DNA from: Pseudomonas sp. HS6
GTDB lineage: Bacteria > Pseudomonadota > Gammaproteobacteria > Pseudomonadales > Pseudomonadaceae
Direction of reading: 5' to 3'
Length of the DNA: 64,000 bases
NCBI RefSeq assembly: GCF_023375815.1
Contig: NZ_CP067412.1
Span: 4,960,001-5,024,000 of the forward strand
A program made the translations under genes and the position numbers. The notes beneath the pieces are model-generated. The model was not told the DNA's origin and ran no database searches. It was given only the letters and a program-made list of their open reading frames with translations. Positions 20,836-31,024 of this stretch are shown in pieces (the first letter of the stretch is position 1; every line of letters starts with the position of its first letter).

Positions 20836-21858
20836 TCAGGACCCGAGCAGCTCGGCCTTGACCAGTTTCGCCTGCTCGTCAGCGTGGTACGAAGAACGCA
20901 CCAACGGGCCGGACGCAACGTTCTTGAAGCCCATCTTGTAACCTTCCTCGGCGAACCAGGCGAAGGTGTCCGGGTGCACGAAACGCTGCACCGGCAAGTG
21001 GCTGCGGGACGGTTGCAGGTACTGGCCCAGGGTCAGCATGTCGATATCGTGCTCGCGCATGCGCTTCATGACTTCAATGACTTCGTCGTCGGTCTCGCCC
21101 AGACCCAGCATCAGGCCGGACTTGGTCGGAATGTGCGGCATCATCTGTTTGAAGCGTTGCAGCAAGGTCAGCGACCACTGGTAATCCGAACCCGGACGCG
21201 CAGCCTTGTACAGGCGCGGCACGGTTTCCAGGTTGTGGTTGAACACATCCGGCGGCTCGGCCGCGGTGATTTCCAGAGCGATGTCCATGCGGCCACGGTA
21301 GTCCGGGACCAGGGTCTCGAGCTGCACGTTCGGCGACAGTTTGCGGATTTCGCGGATGCAGTCGGCAAAGTGCTGGGCACCGCCGTCACGCAGATCGTCG
21401 CGGTCAACCGAGGTGATCACCACGTACTTGAGTTTCAAGTCGGCGATGGCGATGGCCAGGCTTTCCGGCTCGTTGACGTCCAGTGGCTTCGGACGGCCAT
21501 GACCCACGTCGCAGAACGGGCAGCGACGGGTGCAGATGTCACCCATGATCATGAAGGTCGCGGTGCCGCCGGAGAAGCACTCGCCCAGGTTCGGGCAGGA
21601 CGCCTCTTCACACACGCTGTGCAGCTTGTGCTTGCGCAGCAGGCTCTTGATGCGGTCGACTTCCGGCGAAACCGGGATGCGCACGCGGATCCAGTCGGGT
21701 TTCTTCGGCAGTTCGGTGGTCGGAATGATCTTCACCGGGATGCGTGCAACCTTCTCGGCGCCGCGCAGCTTGACGCCCGCTTCAACCTTGGGACGCGGGG
21801 CCGGGCGCTCGGTCACGTCGAGCGTCGGGATCATGGTTTGCACTGCATCAGTAGTCAT
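20836..21858 (-). CDS. lipA: Lipoyl synthase
   Basis: Radical-SAM enzyme that inserts two sulfurs into octanoyl groups on lipoyl domains. 340 residues, with the auxiliary-cluster cysteines in [12 protein letters not shown], the radical-SAM motif [10 protein letters not shown], and the C-terminal RSSYHAD serine motif. The N-terminus is long (about 75 residues before the first cluster), as usual in Pseudomonas. Starts about 1 bp after the lipB stop, so the pair is translationally coupled. Confidence 0.97.
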   Translation of the reverse strand: MTTDAVQTMIPTLDVTERPAPRPKVEAGVKLRGAEKVARIPVKIIPTTELPKKPDWIRVRIPVSPEVDRIKSLLRKHKLHSVCEEASCPNLGECFSGGTATFMIMGDICTRRCPFCDVGHGRPKPLDVNEPESLAIAIADLKLKYVVITSVDRDDLRDGGAQHFADCIREIRKLSPNVQLETLVPDYRGRMDIALEITAAEPPDVFNHNLETVPRLYKAARPGSDYQWSLTLLQRFKQMMPHIPTKSGLMLGLGETDDEVIEVMKRMREHDIDMLTLGQYLQPSRSHLPVQRFVHPDTFAWFAEEGYKMGFKNVASGPLVRSSYHADEQAKLVKAELLGS

Positions 21859-21859
21859 A

Positions 21860-22507
21860 TCAGTCGATTCCGCCCGTCAGGGTCGTCTGCTCAGCATAGT
21901 CGAGGTGTTTGACGAGCTGCGCGCGCAGCCGGGCACTTACCTCGGCAAATTCAATCGATCCTGCATGGTCGCTCAGCTGGGTCATTGCCAGCCCGGCGTA
22001 GCCGCAGGGATTAATCCGTCGAAACGGTTCCAGGTCCATGTCCACATTCAGGGCCAGGCCATGAAAGGAACAACCGTGGCGAATCCGCAAACCCAGAGAA
22101 GCGATCTTGGCTCCGTCGACGTAGACGCCGGGAGCGTCTGGCTTGGCTGCTGCGGTTACACCGTAGCTGGCCAGCAGTTCGATCAGGCACCGCTCCATGC
22201 GCGTGACCAGGTCTCGTACACCGAAACCCAGTTTGCGCACATCCAGCAGCAGGTACGCCACCAGTTGGCCGGGGCCATGGTAGGTCACCTGCCCGCCGCG
22301 GTCGACCTGCACCACCGGGATATCCCCCGGCAGCAGCAGGTGTTCGGCCTTGCCGGCCTGGCCCTGAGTGAACACCGGCGGGTGTTCGACGAGCCAGATT
22401 TCATCGGCGGCCTCACTGCCGCGTTCGTTGGTAAAGCGTTGCATGGCATGCCAGACCGGCTCGTAAGCCATCTGGCCAAGCTCGCGAAAGCCCAGCGTGC
22501 CGGACAT
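21860..22507 (-). CDS. lipB: Octanoyl-ACP:protein octanoyltransferase
   Basis: 215 residues. Moves octanoate from acyl carrier protein to lipoyl domains. It has the [18 protein letters not shown] signature, the catalytic Lys in [11 protein letters not shown] and the Cys in [15 protein letters not shown] chose ATG 22507, whose bases overlap the stop of the upstream DUF493 gene (TGATG), over the GTG one codon earlier. Order DUF493-lipB-lipA is the standard enterobacterial and pseudomonad arrangement. Confidence 0.97.
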   Translation of the reverse strand: MSGTLGFRELGQMAYEPVWHAMQRFTNERGSEAADEIWLVEHPPVFTQGQAGKAEHLLLPGDIPVVQVDRGGQVTYHGPGQLVAYLLLDVRKLGFGVRDLVTRMERCLIELLASYGVTAAAKPDAPGVYVDGAKIASLGLRIRHGCSFHGLALNVDMDLEPFRRINPCGYAGLAMTQLSDHAGSIEFAEVSARLRAQLVKHLDYAEQTTLTGGID

Positions 22508-22782
22508 CACAACACCATGTGCACGAAACCGGTCGCCCGCAGTTCGCTGTTGATGTTGTACAGCTGATCCTGGTCGGTCGCGACAATGTGCAACTGAATG
22601 GTGGTGTACTTGCCGTTGCTGCTTTGACGTTCGTCCACACGCTCATCGTTGATCTTGGCGTGCTTCTTGACGATGTCGATGATCTTGTCTTTGTTGCCGA
22701 CGCCCGTATCGCTGATCACCTTAACCGGATAATCAACCTGCGGAAATTCGATCTTTGGAGCCTTTACTTCGGTATCGGTCAT
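22507..22782 (-). CDS. DUF493 (YbeD-like) protein
   Basis: 91-residue ferredoxin-fold protein beginning [20 protein letters not shown], with [20 protein letters not shown] and ending TGFVHMVL. The family (E. coli YbeD) resembles ACT-type regulatory domains, and its role in lipoate metabolism is inferred only from its fixed place before lipB. Start ATG 22782; overlaps lipB by one base. Confidence 0.9.
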   Translation of the reverse strand: MTDTEVKAPKIEFPQVDYPVKVISDTGVGNKDKIIDIVKKHAKINDERVDERQSSNGKYTTIQLHIVATDQDQLYNINSELRATGFVHMVL

Positions 22783-22866
22783 GGCGTAACGGCCTCGTAA
22801 GCGTAAGCCCGGTAACGAACAAGGCCCCGCTCCGGACTGGAACGGGGCCATGCTGGTCAACTCGAA

Positions 22867-24024
22867 TCAGTTGAACAAGCCGTAGAAGAATAGACGGATG
22901 CTATCCCACATGCGGCGGAAGATACCACCCTCCTCGACAGCGTCCAGGGCGATCAGGTCGGCGCTGTGCACCACCTTGTCGTCCAGTTTCACTTCGACTT
23001 TACCGATCACGTCGCCCTTGGCGATTGGCGCGGTCAGTTGCGGGTTCATGGTCATGCTGGCAGCGAGCTTTTTCAGCTGGCCTTTCGGCAGGGTCATGGT
23101 CAGGTCTTCAGCCAGGCCGGCCTTGACTTGATTGGTGGTGCCTTTCCACACCGGGGCCTGAGCCAGTTCGGTGCCTTTCTGATAGAAGGTCTGGGTTTCG
23201 AAGAAGCGGAAACCGTAGGTCAGCAGCTTCTGGGTTTCAGCGGCGCGAGCCACTTCGCTATTGGTGCCGAACACCACGGCGATCAGGCGCATGCCGTCAC
23301 GTACAGCCGAGGACACCATGCAGTAGCCGGCTTCGTCGGTGTGACCGGTCTTCAGACCGTCAACGGTCTTGTCGCGCCACAGCAGCAGGTTGCGGTTAGG
23401 TTGCTTGATGCCGTTCCAGAAGAACTCTTTTTGCGAGTAGATCGCGTAGTGAGCCGGGTCTTCGTGGATGATCGCGCGAGCCAGGATCGCCATGTCGTGA
23501 GCCGACGAGTAGTGCTCAGGGTTCGGCAGACCGGTCGGGTTCATGAAGTGGGTATTGGTCATGCCCAGATCGGCGACGGTTTTGTTCATCAGGTCGGCGA
23601 AGGCGTCTTCGCTGCCGGCGATGTGCTCGGAAACCGCGACGCTGGCGTCGTTGCCGGACTGGATGATGATGCCGTGCAGCAGGTCGCTGACGGTCACTTG
23701 CGAGCCGACTTTGATGAACATCCGCGAACCGCCGGTGCGCCAGGCGTTTTCGCTGATGGTCACTGGATCGTTTTCACCGATCTGGCCGCGACGGATTTCC
23801 AGCGTAGCGATGTACGCGGTCATCAGTTTGGTCAGGCTGGCCGGTGGCAGACGCTGGTCACCGTTGTTCTCCACCAGCACGTTGCCGCTGCTGGCGTCCA
23901 TGAGCACGTAGGCTTTTGCGGCCAGTTGAGGTGGCGACGGCATCATCTCGGCCGCGAAGGCGGCTGGCGAGAGGAGCAGCGGGACTAGCAGACACAGGCG
24001 TTTGGCAAAGGTGGTGATGTTCAT
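22867..24024 (-). CDS. dacC: D-alanyl-D-alanine carboxypeptidase (PBP5/6)
   Basis: Trims the fifth residue of peptidoglycan stems. 385 residues: signal peptide ending AAFAAE, active-site S63-x-x-K66 (PPASLTKLM), SGND, and KTGHTDEAG of the peptidase S11 domain, a PBP5 C-terminal beta domain, and a final amphipathic helix (FRRMWDSIRLFFYGLFN) that anchors it to the outer face of the inner membrane. It is 84 bp before the DUF493 gene and downstream of rlpA on the same strand. The 187 bp between dacC and rlpA may hold its own promoter. Confidence 0.96.
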   Translation of the reverse strand: MNITTFAKRLCLLVPLLLSPAAFAAEMMPSPPQLAAKAYVLMDASSGNVLVENNGDQRLPPASLTKLMTAYIATLEIRRGQIGENDPVTISENAWRTGGSRMFIKVGSQVTVSDLLHGIIIQSGNDASVAVSEHIAGSEDAFADLMNKTVADLGMTNTHFMNPTGLPNPEHYSSAHDMAILARAIIHEDPAHYAIYSQKEFFWNGIKQPNRNLLLWRDKTVDGLKTGHTDEAGYCMVSSAVRDGMRLIAVVFGTNSEVARAAETQKLLTYGFRFFETQTFYQKGTELAQAPVWKGTTNQVKAGLAEDLTMTLPKGQLKKLAASMTMNPQLTAPIAKGDVIGKVEVKLDDKVVHSADLIALDAVEEGGIFRRMWDSIRLFFYGLFN

Positions 24025-24211
24025 CCGTCTCTCGAAATCGCTAATGGAAACTGCCCGAAGGCAAAATTAATCAGATGACTTTCTAACGAGTCATCGCGTG
24101 TTCAGTTGCTCACTCCAGTCACCCTCTGCCGGGCTTTTGTTCTTCGACGAGCCAACAACCTGGCTCACCCCCCAATCGCTGGTGAACCGTCAATCAAGTG
24201 CTACGTATTAC

Positions 24212-25222
24212 TTACTCGGTGACCACGCTAGGCGAACCAAGATTGGCCGAGCGCACGCTGTTCTGTACCTGGGCAATTTCACCCGGCGAACCGATCGGTC
24301 CCAGGCGTACCCGGTGCAGGGTCTGCTGATTGCGCACGATCGAGCTGATGAACACCGGAGCGCTCACCATCCCGCTGAGCTTCGACCTCAGGAGTTCTGC
24401 AGCGTCCGGGTTGGCGAACGCGCCCACCTGCAGATACTGGCCAGACGCTGGTGCAGAAGCGTTTTTTTTTGCGCTGATCTGTACGGGTACAGTGTCAGAG
24501 GCATGTTGCTGCGGCGGTGGAGTCCACTGCTCGATGGTGCCGGCCGAAGCCGTGATCACCGGGGTGGTATTCTGCGCGACTTGCGGCTCGTTGAGCATCA
24601 AAGGCGCCGGACGGCCCTTGGCGGCCCACCATTGTTGCGGATCGATGCCCTCGACCTTGACCCGCGCGGTGCCGATTTCGGCATAACCGAGCTTTTTGGC
24701 GGCGGCGTAGGACAGGTCGATGATCCGGTCCGAGTAGAACGGCCCACGGTCGTTGACCCGCAGGATCACGCTCTTGTTGTTGTCCAGGTTGGTCACCCGA
24801 ACGTAACTTGGCAGCGGTAATGTCTTGTGGGCGGCACTCATGCCGTACAGGTCATAGACCTCGCCATTGGCGGTGTTCTGACCGTGGAACTTCGTGCCAT
24901 ACCAGGACGCAGTGCCCGAGGCCACGTAGGTCTTGGATTCCTGCAACGGGAAGTAGGTCTTGCCCAGCACGGTGTAAGGGTTGGCCTTGTACGGGCCGGT
25001 GTGCAGGGTCGGCGTGGCGTCCGGGATGCGCGACACATCGACGTCCCACCACGGCGCGCCGTCCTTGTGGGCCCGGTTGATATCCAGGCCCGGCTGCGCG
25101 CGAACAGCAGTGGACGAAGTCTTCTGGCTCGGCGAACGGCTGGTCGAGCAACTGGCGACCAGCACTGCCAACGCAGCGAATGCCACCAGCTTCAGGGGTT
25201 TGTTGATAGGCAATGCCTGCAT
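24212..25222 (-). CDS. rlpA: Septal lipoprotein RlpA (lytic transglycosylase)
   Basis: 336 residues. Lipoprotein signal ending VLVASC, a double-psi beta-barrel domain with GTASWYGTKFHGQNTANGE and the catalytic-region LRVNDRGPFYSDRIIDLSYA, then a SPOR domain in the last 75 residues that binds denuded glycan at the septum. In P. aeruginosa RlpA cleaves naked glycan strands. Its start overlaps the mltB stop by one base (TAATG). The linker before SPOR has a run of nine A in the coding strand (24470-24462). Confidence 0.95.
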   Translation of the reverse strand: MQALPINKPLKLVAFAALAVLVASCSTSRSPSQKTSSTAVRAQPGLDINRAHKDGAPWWDVDVSRIPDATPTLHTGPYKANPYTVLGKTYFPLQESKTYVASGTASWYGTKFHGQNTANGEVYDLYGMSAAHKTLPLPSYVRVTNLDNNKSVILRVNDRGPFYSDRIIDLSYAAAKKLGYAEIGTARVKVEGIDPQQWWAAKGRPAPLMLNEPQVAQNTTPVITASAGTIEQWTPPPQQHASDTVPVQISAKKNASAPASGQYLQVGAFANPDAAELLRSKLSGMVSAPVFISSIVRNQQTLHRVRLGPIGSPGEIAQVQNSVRSANLGSPSVVTE

Positions 25223-26232
25223 TACTTGACGCCCCGTGCTTTTACCAGCTCTTCAGACAGTTGATGTACAGCCATGGCGTACATCACGCTGCGGTTATAA
25301 CGCGTGATCGCGTAGAAATTCTTCAGGCCCATCCAGTATTCCGGGCCATTGTCGCCTTCCAGGCGAAATGCAGTAACCGGCATATCATCGCGCAGCGCAT
25401 CATGACTTGACCAGCCCAGCGCTCGCAACTCCCCGACGGTTTTCGTCGGTTCGATGCCAGTGGTCAGGCCTTCATCCACCTGCTCGCCGCGCACATCGGC
25501 ACGACTGACCACCGGCTCGCCGGCTACCCAGCCGTGACGCTTGAAGTAGCTGGCGACGCTGCCGATCGCATCATCCGGGTTGTTCCAGATATTGATGTGC
25601 CCGTCGCCGTCGAAATCCACCGCGTAGGCGCGAAAGCTGCTCGGCATGAACTGCGGCAGACCCATCGCCCCGGCGTAGGACCCCTTGAGGGTCAGCGGGT
25701 CGACCTGTTCTTCGCGAGCCAGCAGCAGGAACTCACGCAGTTCCTTGCGGAAAAATTCGGCACGGGGAGGATAGTCGAATCCCAACGTGGACAAGGCATC
25801 GATCACCCGGTAATTACCGGTATTACGTCCGAAAAAGGTCTCAACGCCGATGATCGACACGATGACCTGGGCCGGAACGCCGTATTCCTGCTCGGCGCGG
25901 GCCAGCACGGCCTCGTGCTGGCGCCAGAAGTCCACGCCACGGGCGATGCGCGCGTCGGTGAGGAACATCGGCCGGTATTCTTTCCACTGTTTGACCCGTT
26001 CGGCGGGTTTGGAAATCGCGTCGAGAATCGCCTGCTTGCGCTGCGCCTCGCGGAACACCGCCATCAGTTGTTCGCCGGCAAAACCGTAGTCGCGGGTCAT
26101 TTCACCGACGAATTCGGCCACCTGGGGCGAGCCTTCGTAATCGCCGGCCATCGCTTCCTGCGCGCTGCCAAGGATGCCTACCAGGCCGAGCCACGGTGCG
26201 TGTCGTGTCGCCCAGTCACGCATTACTTGCAT
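25222..26232 (-). CDS. mltB: Lytic murein transglycosylase B
   Basis: 336 residues. SLT_2 family enzyme with catalytic Glu in SIIGVETFFGRNTGNYRV, and AGAMGLPQFMPSSFR plus FDGDGHINIW. The N-terminus (APWLGLVGILGSAQEAMAG) looks like a signal peptide without a lipobox Cys, so it is probably the soluble periplasmic form (SltB1 type). I chose ATG 26232 because GGTGAAG lies just upstream and it falls after the rodA stop; the frame is open to 26268 inside rodA. Confidence 0.94.
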   Translation of the reverse strand: MQVMRDWATRHAPWLGLVGILGSAQEAMAGDYEGSPQVAEFVGEMTRDYGFAGEQLMAVFREAQRKQAILDAISKPAERVKQWKEYRPMFLTDARIARGVDFWRQHEAVLARAEQEYGVPAQVIVSIIGVETFFGRNTGNYRVIDALSTLGFDYPPRAEFFRKELREFLLLAREEQVDPLTLKGSYAGAMGLPQFMPSSFRAYAVDFDGDGHINIWNNPDDAIGSVASYFKRHGWVAGEPVVSRADVRGEQVDEGLTTGIEPTKTVGELRALGWSSHDALRDDMPVTAFRLEGDNGPEYWMGLKNFYAITRYNRSVMYAMAVHQLSEELVKARGVK

Positions 26233-26249
26233 TGAACTCTTCACCTTAT

Positions 26250-27395
26250 TCAAACCTGTGCGATCCACTTGCGATGCGTATGGATCGACATCAAAACCCC
26301 AAACGCTGACAGCAGTGTCACCAGCGAAGTTCCGCCGTAGCTAATGAACGGCAACGGCACCCCCACCACCGGCAACAGGCCACTGACCATACCGATGTTG
26401 ACGAAAACATAAACAAAAAACGTCATGGTCAAGGCGCCGGCGAGCAATTTGCCGAACAGCGTCTGGGCCTGGGCGGTAATCACGAGGCCGCGACCGATCA
26501 GCAGCAGATAGATCAGCAACAGCGCGCAGATACCCACCAACCCGAACTCTTCGCCCAGCACCGCGATGATGAAGTCGGTGTGGCTTTCCGGCAGGAAGTC
26601 CAGGTGCGACTGGGTGCCGAGCAGCCAGCCCTTGCCGAACACACCGCCGGAACCGATGGCGGCTTTCGACTGAATGATGTTCCAGCCGGTGCCCAGCGGA
26701 TCGCTTTCCGGGTCGAGGAAGGTCAGGATCCGTTGCTTCTGGTAGTCGTGCATGATGAAGAACCACATGGCGATCGCCACGGGAACGGCGGCCGCCAGCA
26801 CGCTGAGGATCCAGCGCCAGCGCAGCCCGCCCATGAACAGCACGAACGCGCCACCGGCCAGAATCAGCAGCGAGGTGCCAAGATCCGGCTGACGCACGAT
26901 CAAGATAAACGGCACGCCGATCAGCATCAGACTGATCCCGACGTGCTTGAGCTGTGGCGGCAGCGTGCGTTTGGACAGATACCAGGCGATGGTCGCCGGC
27001 ATCAGGATCTTCATGAATTCCGACGGCTGGAAGCGGATCACCCCGGGAATGTTGATCCAGCGGGTCGCCCCCATGGCGTTGTGGCCCATGATGTCCACCA
27101 CCATCAGCAACACCACCCCGACCACATAGCCGAGCGGCACCCAACGGGCCATGAACCGTGGTTCGAACTGGGCGATGACGATCATCGACACCAGGCCGAT
27201 GCCGAACGACGTCGCTTGTTTGGCCAGCAGGTCCCAGCTCTTGCCGCTGGCCGAATACAGTACGAACAGGCTGCCGGCAGCCAGGATCAACAGCAAAACC
27301 AGCAAGGGACCATCGATATGCAAGCGTTGCAACAGCGTCGCCCGGCGACGCATCACATCCTCGCTGGAGAGCATGCGATCGAAATTATTCTTCAC
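26250..27395 (-). CDS. rodA: Rod-shape SEDS glycosyltransferase RodA
   Basis: 381-residue polytopic protein (about ten membrane helices) that polymerises lipid II for side-wall elongation, paired with PBP2. SEDS motifs are present: NIPGVIRFQPSEFMK, VRQPDLGTSLLILAGG and, near the end, GVPLPFISYGGTSLVT. The start is a GTG at 27395: GGAGG at 27409-27405 stands 9 bases before it, and the codon lies within the mrdA 3' end (overlap 11 bp). Upstream in-frame codons belong to mrdA. Confidence 0.95.
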   Translation of the reverse strand: MKNNFDRMLSSEDVMRRRATLLQRLHIDGPLLVLLLILAAGSLFVLYSASGKSWDLLAKQATSFGIGLVSMIVIAQFEPRFMARWVPLGYVVGVVLLMVVDIMGHNAMGATRWINIPGVIRFQPSEFMKILMPATIAWYLSKRTLPPQLKHVGISLMLIGVPFILIVRQPDLGTSLLILAGGAFVLFMGGLRWRWILSVLAAAVPVAIAMWFFIMHDYQKQRILTFLDPESDPLGTGWNIIQSKAAIGSGGVFGKGWLLGTQSHLDFLPESHTDFIIAVLGEEFGLVGICALLLIYLLLIGRGLVITAQAQTLFGKLLAGALTMTFFVYVFVNIGMVSGLLPVVGVPLPFISYGGTSLVTLLSAFGVLMSIHTHRKWIAQV

Positions 27396-29280
27396 GGGCC
27401 GTAGCCTCCGCACTGATAGGGCTGGCGTATTCGGCCTTCAATCGTCCGTCCTGATCCAGCAACCAGGCGTCCATCACCTGACGCACCACTGGCGCCGCGA
27501 CGCCGGAACCGGACTCACCGTTCTCGACCATCACCGACACCACGATCTTCGGGCTGTCGGCCGGTGCGAAACCCACGAACAAGGCGTGGTCGCGGTGGCG
27601 TTCCTGCACTTTGGAGCGGTCGTATTTCTCGCCTTGCTTGATCGCGACCACCTGGGCCGTACCCGACTTGCCGGCGATCCGATATTGCGCGCCGATAGCC
27701 GCTTTGCGCGCGGTCCCCCGGGCGCCGTGCATCACCTGTTGCATGCCGTGGTTGACCTTGGTCCAGTCCGACGGATCGCGCAGAACGATGTCCGGCATCG
27801 GGTTTTCGTCCTTGGGCCTCTCGCCTTCGACGGTCTTGGCCAGGTGCGGGCGGTTCCACACACCCTTGTTGGCCACCAGCGCGGTGGCCTGGGCCAGTTG
27901 CAACGGGGTCGATTGCATGTAGCCCTGGCCGATCCCGAGAATCAGGGTCTCGCCCGGGAACCAGGCCTGACGACGGGTCGCACGCTTCCACTCTCGGGAT
28001 GGCATAAGGCCTGGGGACTCTTCGAACATGTCCAGCGAGACCTTCTGGCCGATGCCGAACTTGTTCATGTACGCCGACAACCGATCGATGCCGAGCTTGT
28101 GCGCCAGATCATAGAAGTAGGTGTCGTTGGACCGCATGATCGCCGTATCGAGATCGACGAAGCCGTCCCCGGTACGGTTCCAGTTGCGGTATTTGTGATC
28201 GTAGTTGGGCAGCATGTAATAACCGGGGTCGAACACGCGGCTCGACGCCGTCACCACGCCCGCATCCAGACCGGCAATCGCTACCGCCGGTTTGATCGTC
28301 GAACCCGGCGGGTACAGACCGCGCAACACGCGGTTGAACAGCGGCCGGTCGATGGAATCGCGCAGCTCGGCGTAGGCCTTGAAGCTGATGCCGGTGACGA
28401 ACAGGTTCGGGTCGAAGCTCGGCTGGCTGACCATCGCCAGTACTTCGCCGGTGCGAGGGTCCAGCGCCACCACCGCGCCGCGTCGCCCGCCCAGCGCGGC
28501 TTCGGCGGCTTCCTGCAATTTGATGTCGAGGCTCAGGACGATGTCTTTGCCCGGCACCGGATCGGTACGCTTGAGCACGCGCAGTACGCGGCCCCGGGCA
28601 TTGGTCTCGACCTCTTCGTAACCCACCTGGCCGTGCAGCTCGGCTTCGTAGAAACGCTCGATGCCGGTTTTGCCAATGTGGTGGGTGCCGCTGTAATTGA
28701 CCGGGTCGAGGGTCTTCAGCTCTTTCTCGTTGATCCGCCCCATGTAACCCACCGAGTGCGCAAAATGCGCGCCCTGCGGGTAGTGACGCACCAGTTGCGC
28801 GACCACTTCCACGCCCGGCAGGCGGAACTGGTTCACCGCGACGCGGGCAATCTGCTCTTCGGTCAGCTCGAACAGGATCGGCACCGGCTCGAACGGCCGG
28901 CGCCCCTGACGCATGCGCTTCTCGAAAATCACCCGGTCTTCCGGCGTCAGCTCCAGCACCTCGACGATCACATCGAGCACCTGCTGCCAGTCGCCGGAGC
29001 GCTCGCGGGTCATGCTCAGGCTGAAGCTCGGGCGGTTGTCCGCCACCACCACGCCGTTACGGTCGAAGATCAGCCCACGGGTCGGCGGAATCGGCTGGAC
29101 ATGCACCCGATTGTTTTCCGACAGGGTCGAGTGATACTCGTACTGGATGACCTGCAGGAAATACAGCCGGGCAATCAGCACGCAGATCAGCAATACCACC
29201 GCAATGGCCCCGAACACGACGCGGCTACGCACCAGACGGGCGTCTTTTTCGTGGTCCTTGATGCGGATCGGCTGGGACAT
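27385..29280 (-). CDS. mrdA: Penicillin-binding protein 2
   Basis: 631-residue elongation transpeptidase. One N-terminal membrane helix (about 20-45), a PBP dimerisation domain, and the transpeptidase domain with the active Ser in PPGSTIKPAVA, SND (MRSNDTYF) and KSGTAQV. Ends with a short tail. Start ATG 29280 (MSQPIRIKDHEKDAR) agrees with the family; the frame is open upstream through the rlmH gap. Order rsfS-rlmH-mrdA-rodA-mltB-rlpA-dacC is conserved. Confidence 0.96.
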   Translation of the reverse strand: MSQPIRIKDHEKDARLVRSRVVFGAIAVVLLICVLIARLYFLQVIQYEYHSTLSENNRVHVQPIPPTRGLIFDRNGVVVADNRPSFSLSMTRERSGDWQQVLDVIVEVLELTPEDRVIFEKRMRQGRRPFEPVPILFELTEEQIARVAVNQFRLPGVEVVAQLVRHYPQGAHFAHSVGYMGRINEKELKTLDPVNYSGTHHIGKTGIERFYEAELHGQVGYEEVETNARGRVLRVLKRTDPVPGKDIVLSLDIKLQEAAEAALGGRRGAVVALDPRTGEVLAMVSQPSFDPNLFVTGISFKAYAELRDSIDRPLFNRVLRGLYPPGSTIKPAVAIAGLDAGVVTASSRVFDPGYYMLPNYDHKYRNWNRTGDGFVDLDTAIMRSNDTYFYDLAHKLGIDRLSAYMNKFGIGQKVSLDMFEESPGLMPSREWKRATRRQAWFPGETLILGIGQGYMQSTPLQLAQATALVANKGVWNRPHLAKTVEGERPKDENPMPDIVLRDPSDWTKVNHGMQQVMHGARGTARKAAIGAQYRIAGKSGTAQVVAIKQGEKYDRSKVQERHRDHALFVGFAPADSPKIVVSVMVENGESGSGVAAPVVRQVMDAWLLDQDGRLKAEYASPISAEATAREE

Positions 29281-29290
29281 GAGGGCAGGA

Positions 29291-29758
29291 TTACTTGTGG
29301 TAAGGGTGGCCGGACAACACGGTCCAGGCACGATACAACTGCTCGCCGATGAGGATGCGCACCAACGGGTGCGGCAGCGTCAACGGCGACAACGACCAGC
29401 GCTGATCCGCGCGGGCACAGACTTCCGGCGCCAGCCCTTCCGGGCCGCCGACCATGAAATTGACCGTGCGCGAATCCAGCCGCCAACGGTCGAGTTCGAC
29501 CGCCAGTTGCTCGGTGCTCCAGGGCTTGCCGTGCACTTCGAGGGTGACGATCCGCTCGTTCTGCCCGACCTTGGCCAGCATGGCTTCGCCCTCCTGACGG
29601 ATGAAGCGGGCCACGTCGGCATTCTTGCCACGGGTATTGAGCGGTATTTCCACCAGTTCCAGCGCCAGTTCGGACGGAAGACGCTTGGCATATTCATGCC
29701 AGCCTTCTTCCACCCACTTGGGCATGCGTGAACCGACGGCGATCAGTCGCAGTCGCAC
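29291..29758 (-). CDS. rlmH: 23S rRNA pseudouridine-1915 N3-methyltransferase
   Basis: 155-residue SPOUT methyltransferase acting on 70S ribosomes at helix 69. It has the knot motifs FMVGGPEGL and the C-terminal [17 protein letters not shown]. The start is a GTG at 29758 ([15 protein letters not shown]) preceded by AAGGGACGC; this gives exactly the E. coli length. Located 10 bp before mrdA and 10 bp after rsfS. Confidence 0.96.
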   Translation of the reverse strand: MRLRLIAVGSRMPKWVEEGWHEYAKRLPSELALELVEIPLNTRGKNADVARFIRQEGEAMLAKVGQNERIVTLEVHGKPWSTEQLAVELDRWRLDSRTVNFMVGGPEGLAPEVCARADQRWSLSPLTLPHPLVRILIGEQLYRAWTVLSGHPYHK

Positions 29759-29768
29759 AGCGCGTCCC

Positions 29769-30263
29769 TTACAGCTGGTCTTTGTTGAGCTTGGTGAAGT
29801 GCTCGTGGGTGTTTTCCGGGCTGTGGTGCTTGGCGTCTGCCGCACGGCTTTGTTCGGCACCGGCCCACAGGCGCTCCAGGTCGTAGAACTGACGCGCCGA
29901 GGCAGTCATCATGTGCACGATCACCAGGTCCAGGTCCAGCAGCACCCAGTCGCTGTCGCCCTTGCCTTCTTCGCCCAGTGGCTTGGCGCCCTGCTTTTTC
30001 ACTTCTTCGCGAACCTTGTCCAGCATCGCGTTGATCTGGCGGTTGGAAGTACCGGTGGCGATGATCATGTAGTCGGTGATGCTTTGCTTGTCGCGCACAT
30101 CGATGATCTGGATGTCCTGGGCCTTGACGTCTTCAAGGGCGGCCACGGCAATCTTGACCAGCTCGTCACCTTTCAGCGGCTCGTTGGTGTTGACCGGCTC
30201 TGGCAGCGGAGCGCTCTTGAACGTGCCTTTGCGCTTTACTTTGGTTTGGTCTTTGTCAGTCAT
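29769..30263 (-). CDS. rsfS: Ribosome silencing factor RsfS
   Basis: 164 residues. Binds ribosomal protein L14 and blocks subunit joining when nutrients are short. The core is standard ([58 protein letters not shown]). It has extra tails: about 30 charged residues before the core and about 25 after it. The fixed order nadD-rsfS-rlmH is kept. Start ATG 30263. Confidence 0.95.
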   Translation of the reverse strand: MTDKDQTKVKRKGTFKSAPLPEPVNTNEPLKGDELVKIAVAALEDVKAQDIQIIDVRDKQSITDYMIIATGTSNRQINAMLDKVREEVKKQGAKPLGEEGKGDSDWVLLDLDLVIVHMMTASARQFYDLERLWAGAEQSRAADAKHHSPENTHEHFTKLNKDQL

Positions 30264-30333
30264 ATAAAACTCGTTTTGCTCATGTATTCGGCGTCTCGTC
30301 CCACGATGATCGTGTTACTTGAGCACGCCTTGT

Positions 30334-31023
30334 TCAGTTCGACGCACGATACAGACCGTGCGCATCGATGTAGGCCAGGACCGCGTCGGGCACCAGGAAA
30401 CGTACCGACTTACCGCTGGCCAGCAGTTGACGGATCTGGGTGGCGGAGACCGCGAGCGGTGTCTGCCAGACGAATGCAATCTGTCCGCTCGGCCCTTTCA
30501 GGGCCAGCGGGTCGCTCACCGAACGCGCTGCCAGCAGGTTGCGCAAGGCATCCGGCGGTTCGCTGTCGGCGTCCGGGCGCTGTAGCACCAGGATGTGGCA
30601 ATGCTGGAGCAACTCCTCCCAGCGGTGCCAAGTGGGCAGGCCGCAAAATGCGTCCCAGCCCAAAAGCAGAAAAACCTGGGTCTCGGCGGCCATTTCGGCG
30701 CGCAGCGACTCCAGGGTATCGATGGTCCAGGACGGTTTGTCCCGCTGCAATTCGCGGGCGTCCACCACCAGCGGCGGCACACCGGCCACCGCACATTCAA
30801 CCATTGCCAGCCGATCCTGCGCCGACACCTGCGGGGTATCGCGATGCGGCGGCCGGGCGCTGGGCATCATGCGCAGCTCATCGAGGGCCAGCGCTTCGGC
30901 GACTTCCAGCGCGCCACGCAAATGGCCGACATGCACCGGGTCGAACGTCCCGCCCAGGACGCCAATGCGCTGGGGGCAAGGCTTTCTGCCGGATTTCGGC
31001 GCTTTCAGGTCGAGGTCGGACAA
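30334..31023 (-). CDS. nadD: Nicotinate-nucleotide adenylyltransferase
   Basis: Makes deamido-NAD from NaMN and ATP. 229 residues, with the nucleotidyltransferase [11 protein letters not shown] motif, [35 protein letters not shown] and the C-terminal [13 protein letters not shown]xxR-like site. No ATG is well placed. TTG 31023 lies 1 bp after the proA stop; the only upstream ATG/GTG (31056/31059) sits inside proA. The GGTFDPVH motif thus starts after about 20 residues, slightly more than usual. Confidence 0.93.
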   Translation of the reverse strand: MSDLDLKAPKSGRKPCPQRIGVLGGTFDPVHVGHLRGALEVAEALALDELRMMPSARPPHRDTPQVSAQDRLAMVECAVAGVPPLVVDARELQRDKPSWTIDTLESLRAEMAAETQVFLLLGWDAFCGLPTWHRWEELLQHCHILVLQRPDADSEPPDALRNLLAARSVSDPLALKGPSGQIAFVWQTPLAVSATQIRQLLASGKSVRFLVPDAVLAYIDAHGLYRASN

Positions 31024-31024
31024 G

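Noticed and set aside
27151..29352. Open frame of 733 codons on the plus strand
   Set aside because: Antisense to mrdA and rodA, which have full family motifs on the minus strand. Long antisense frames are expected in GC-rich Pseudomonas DNA.
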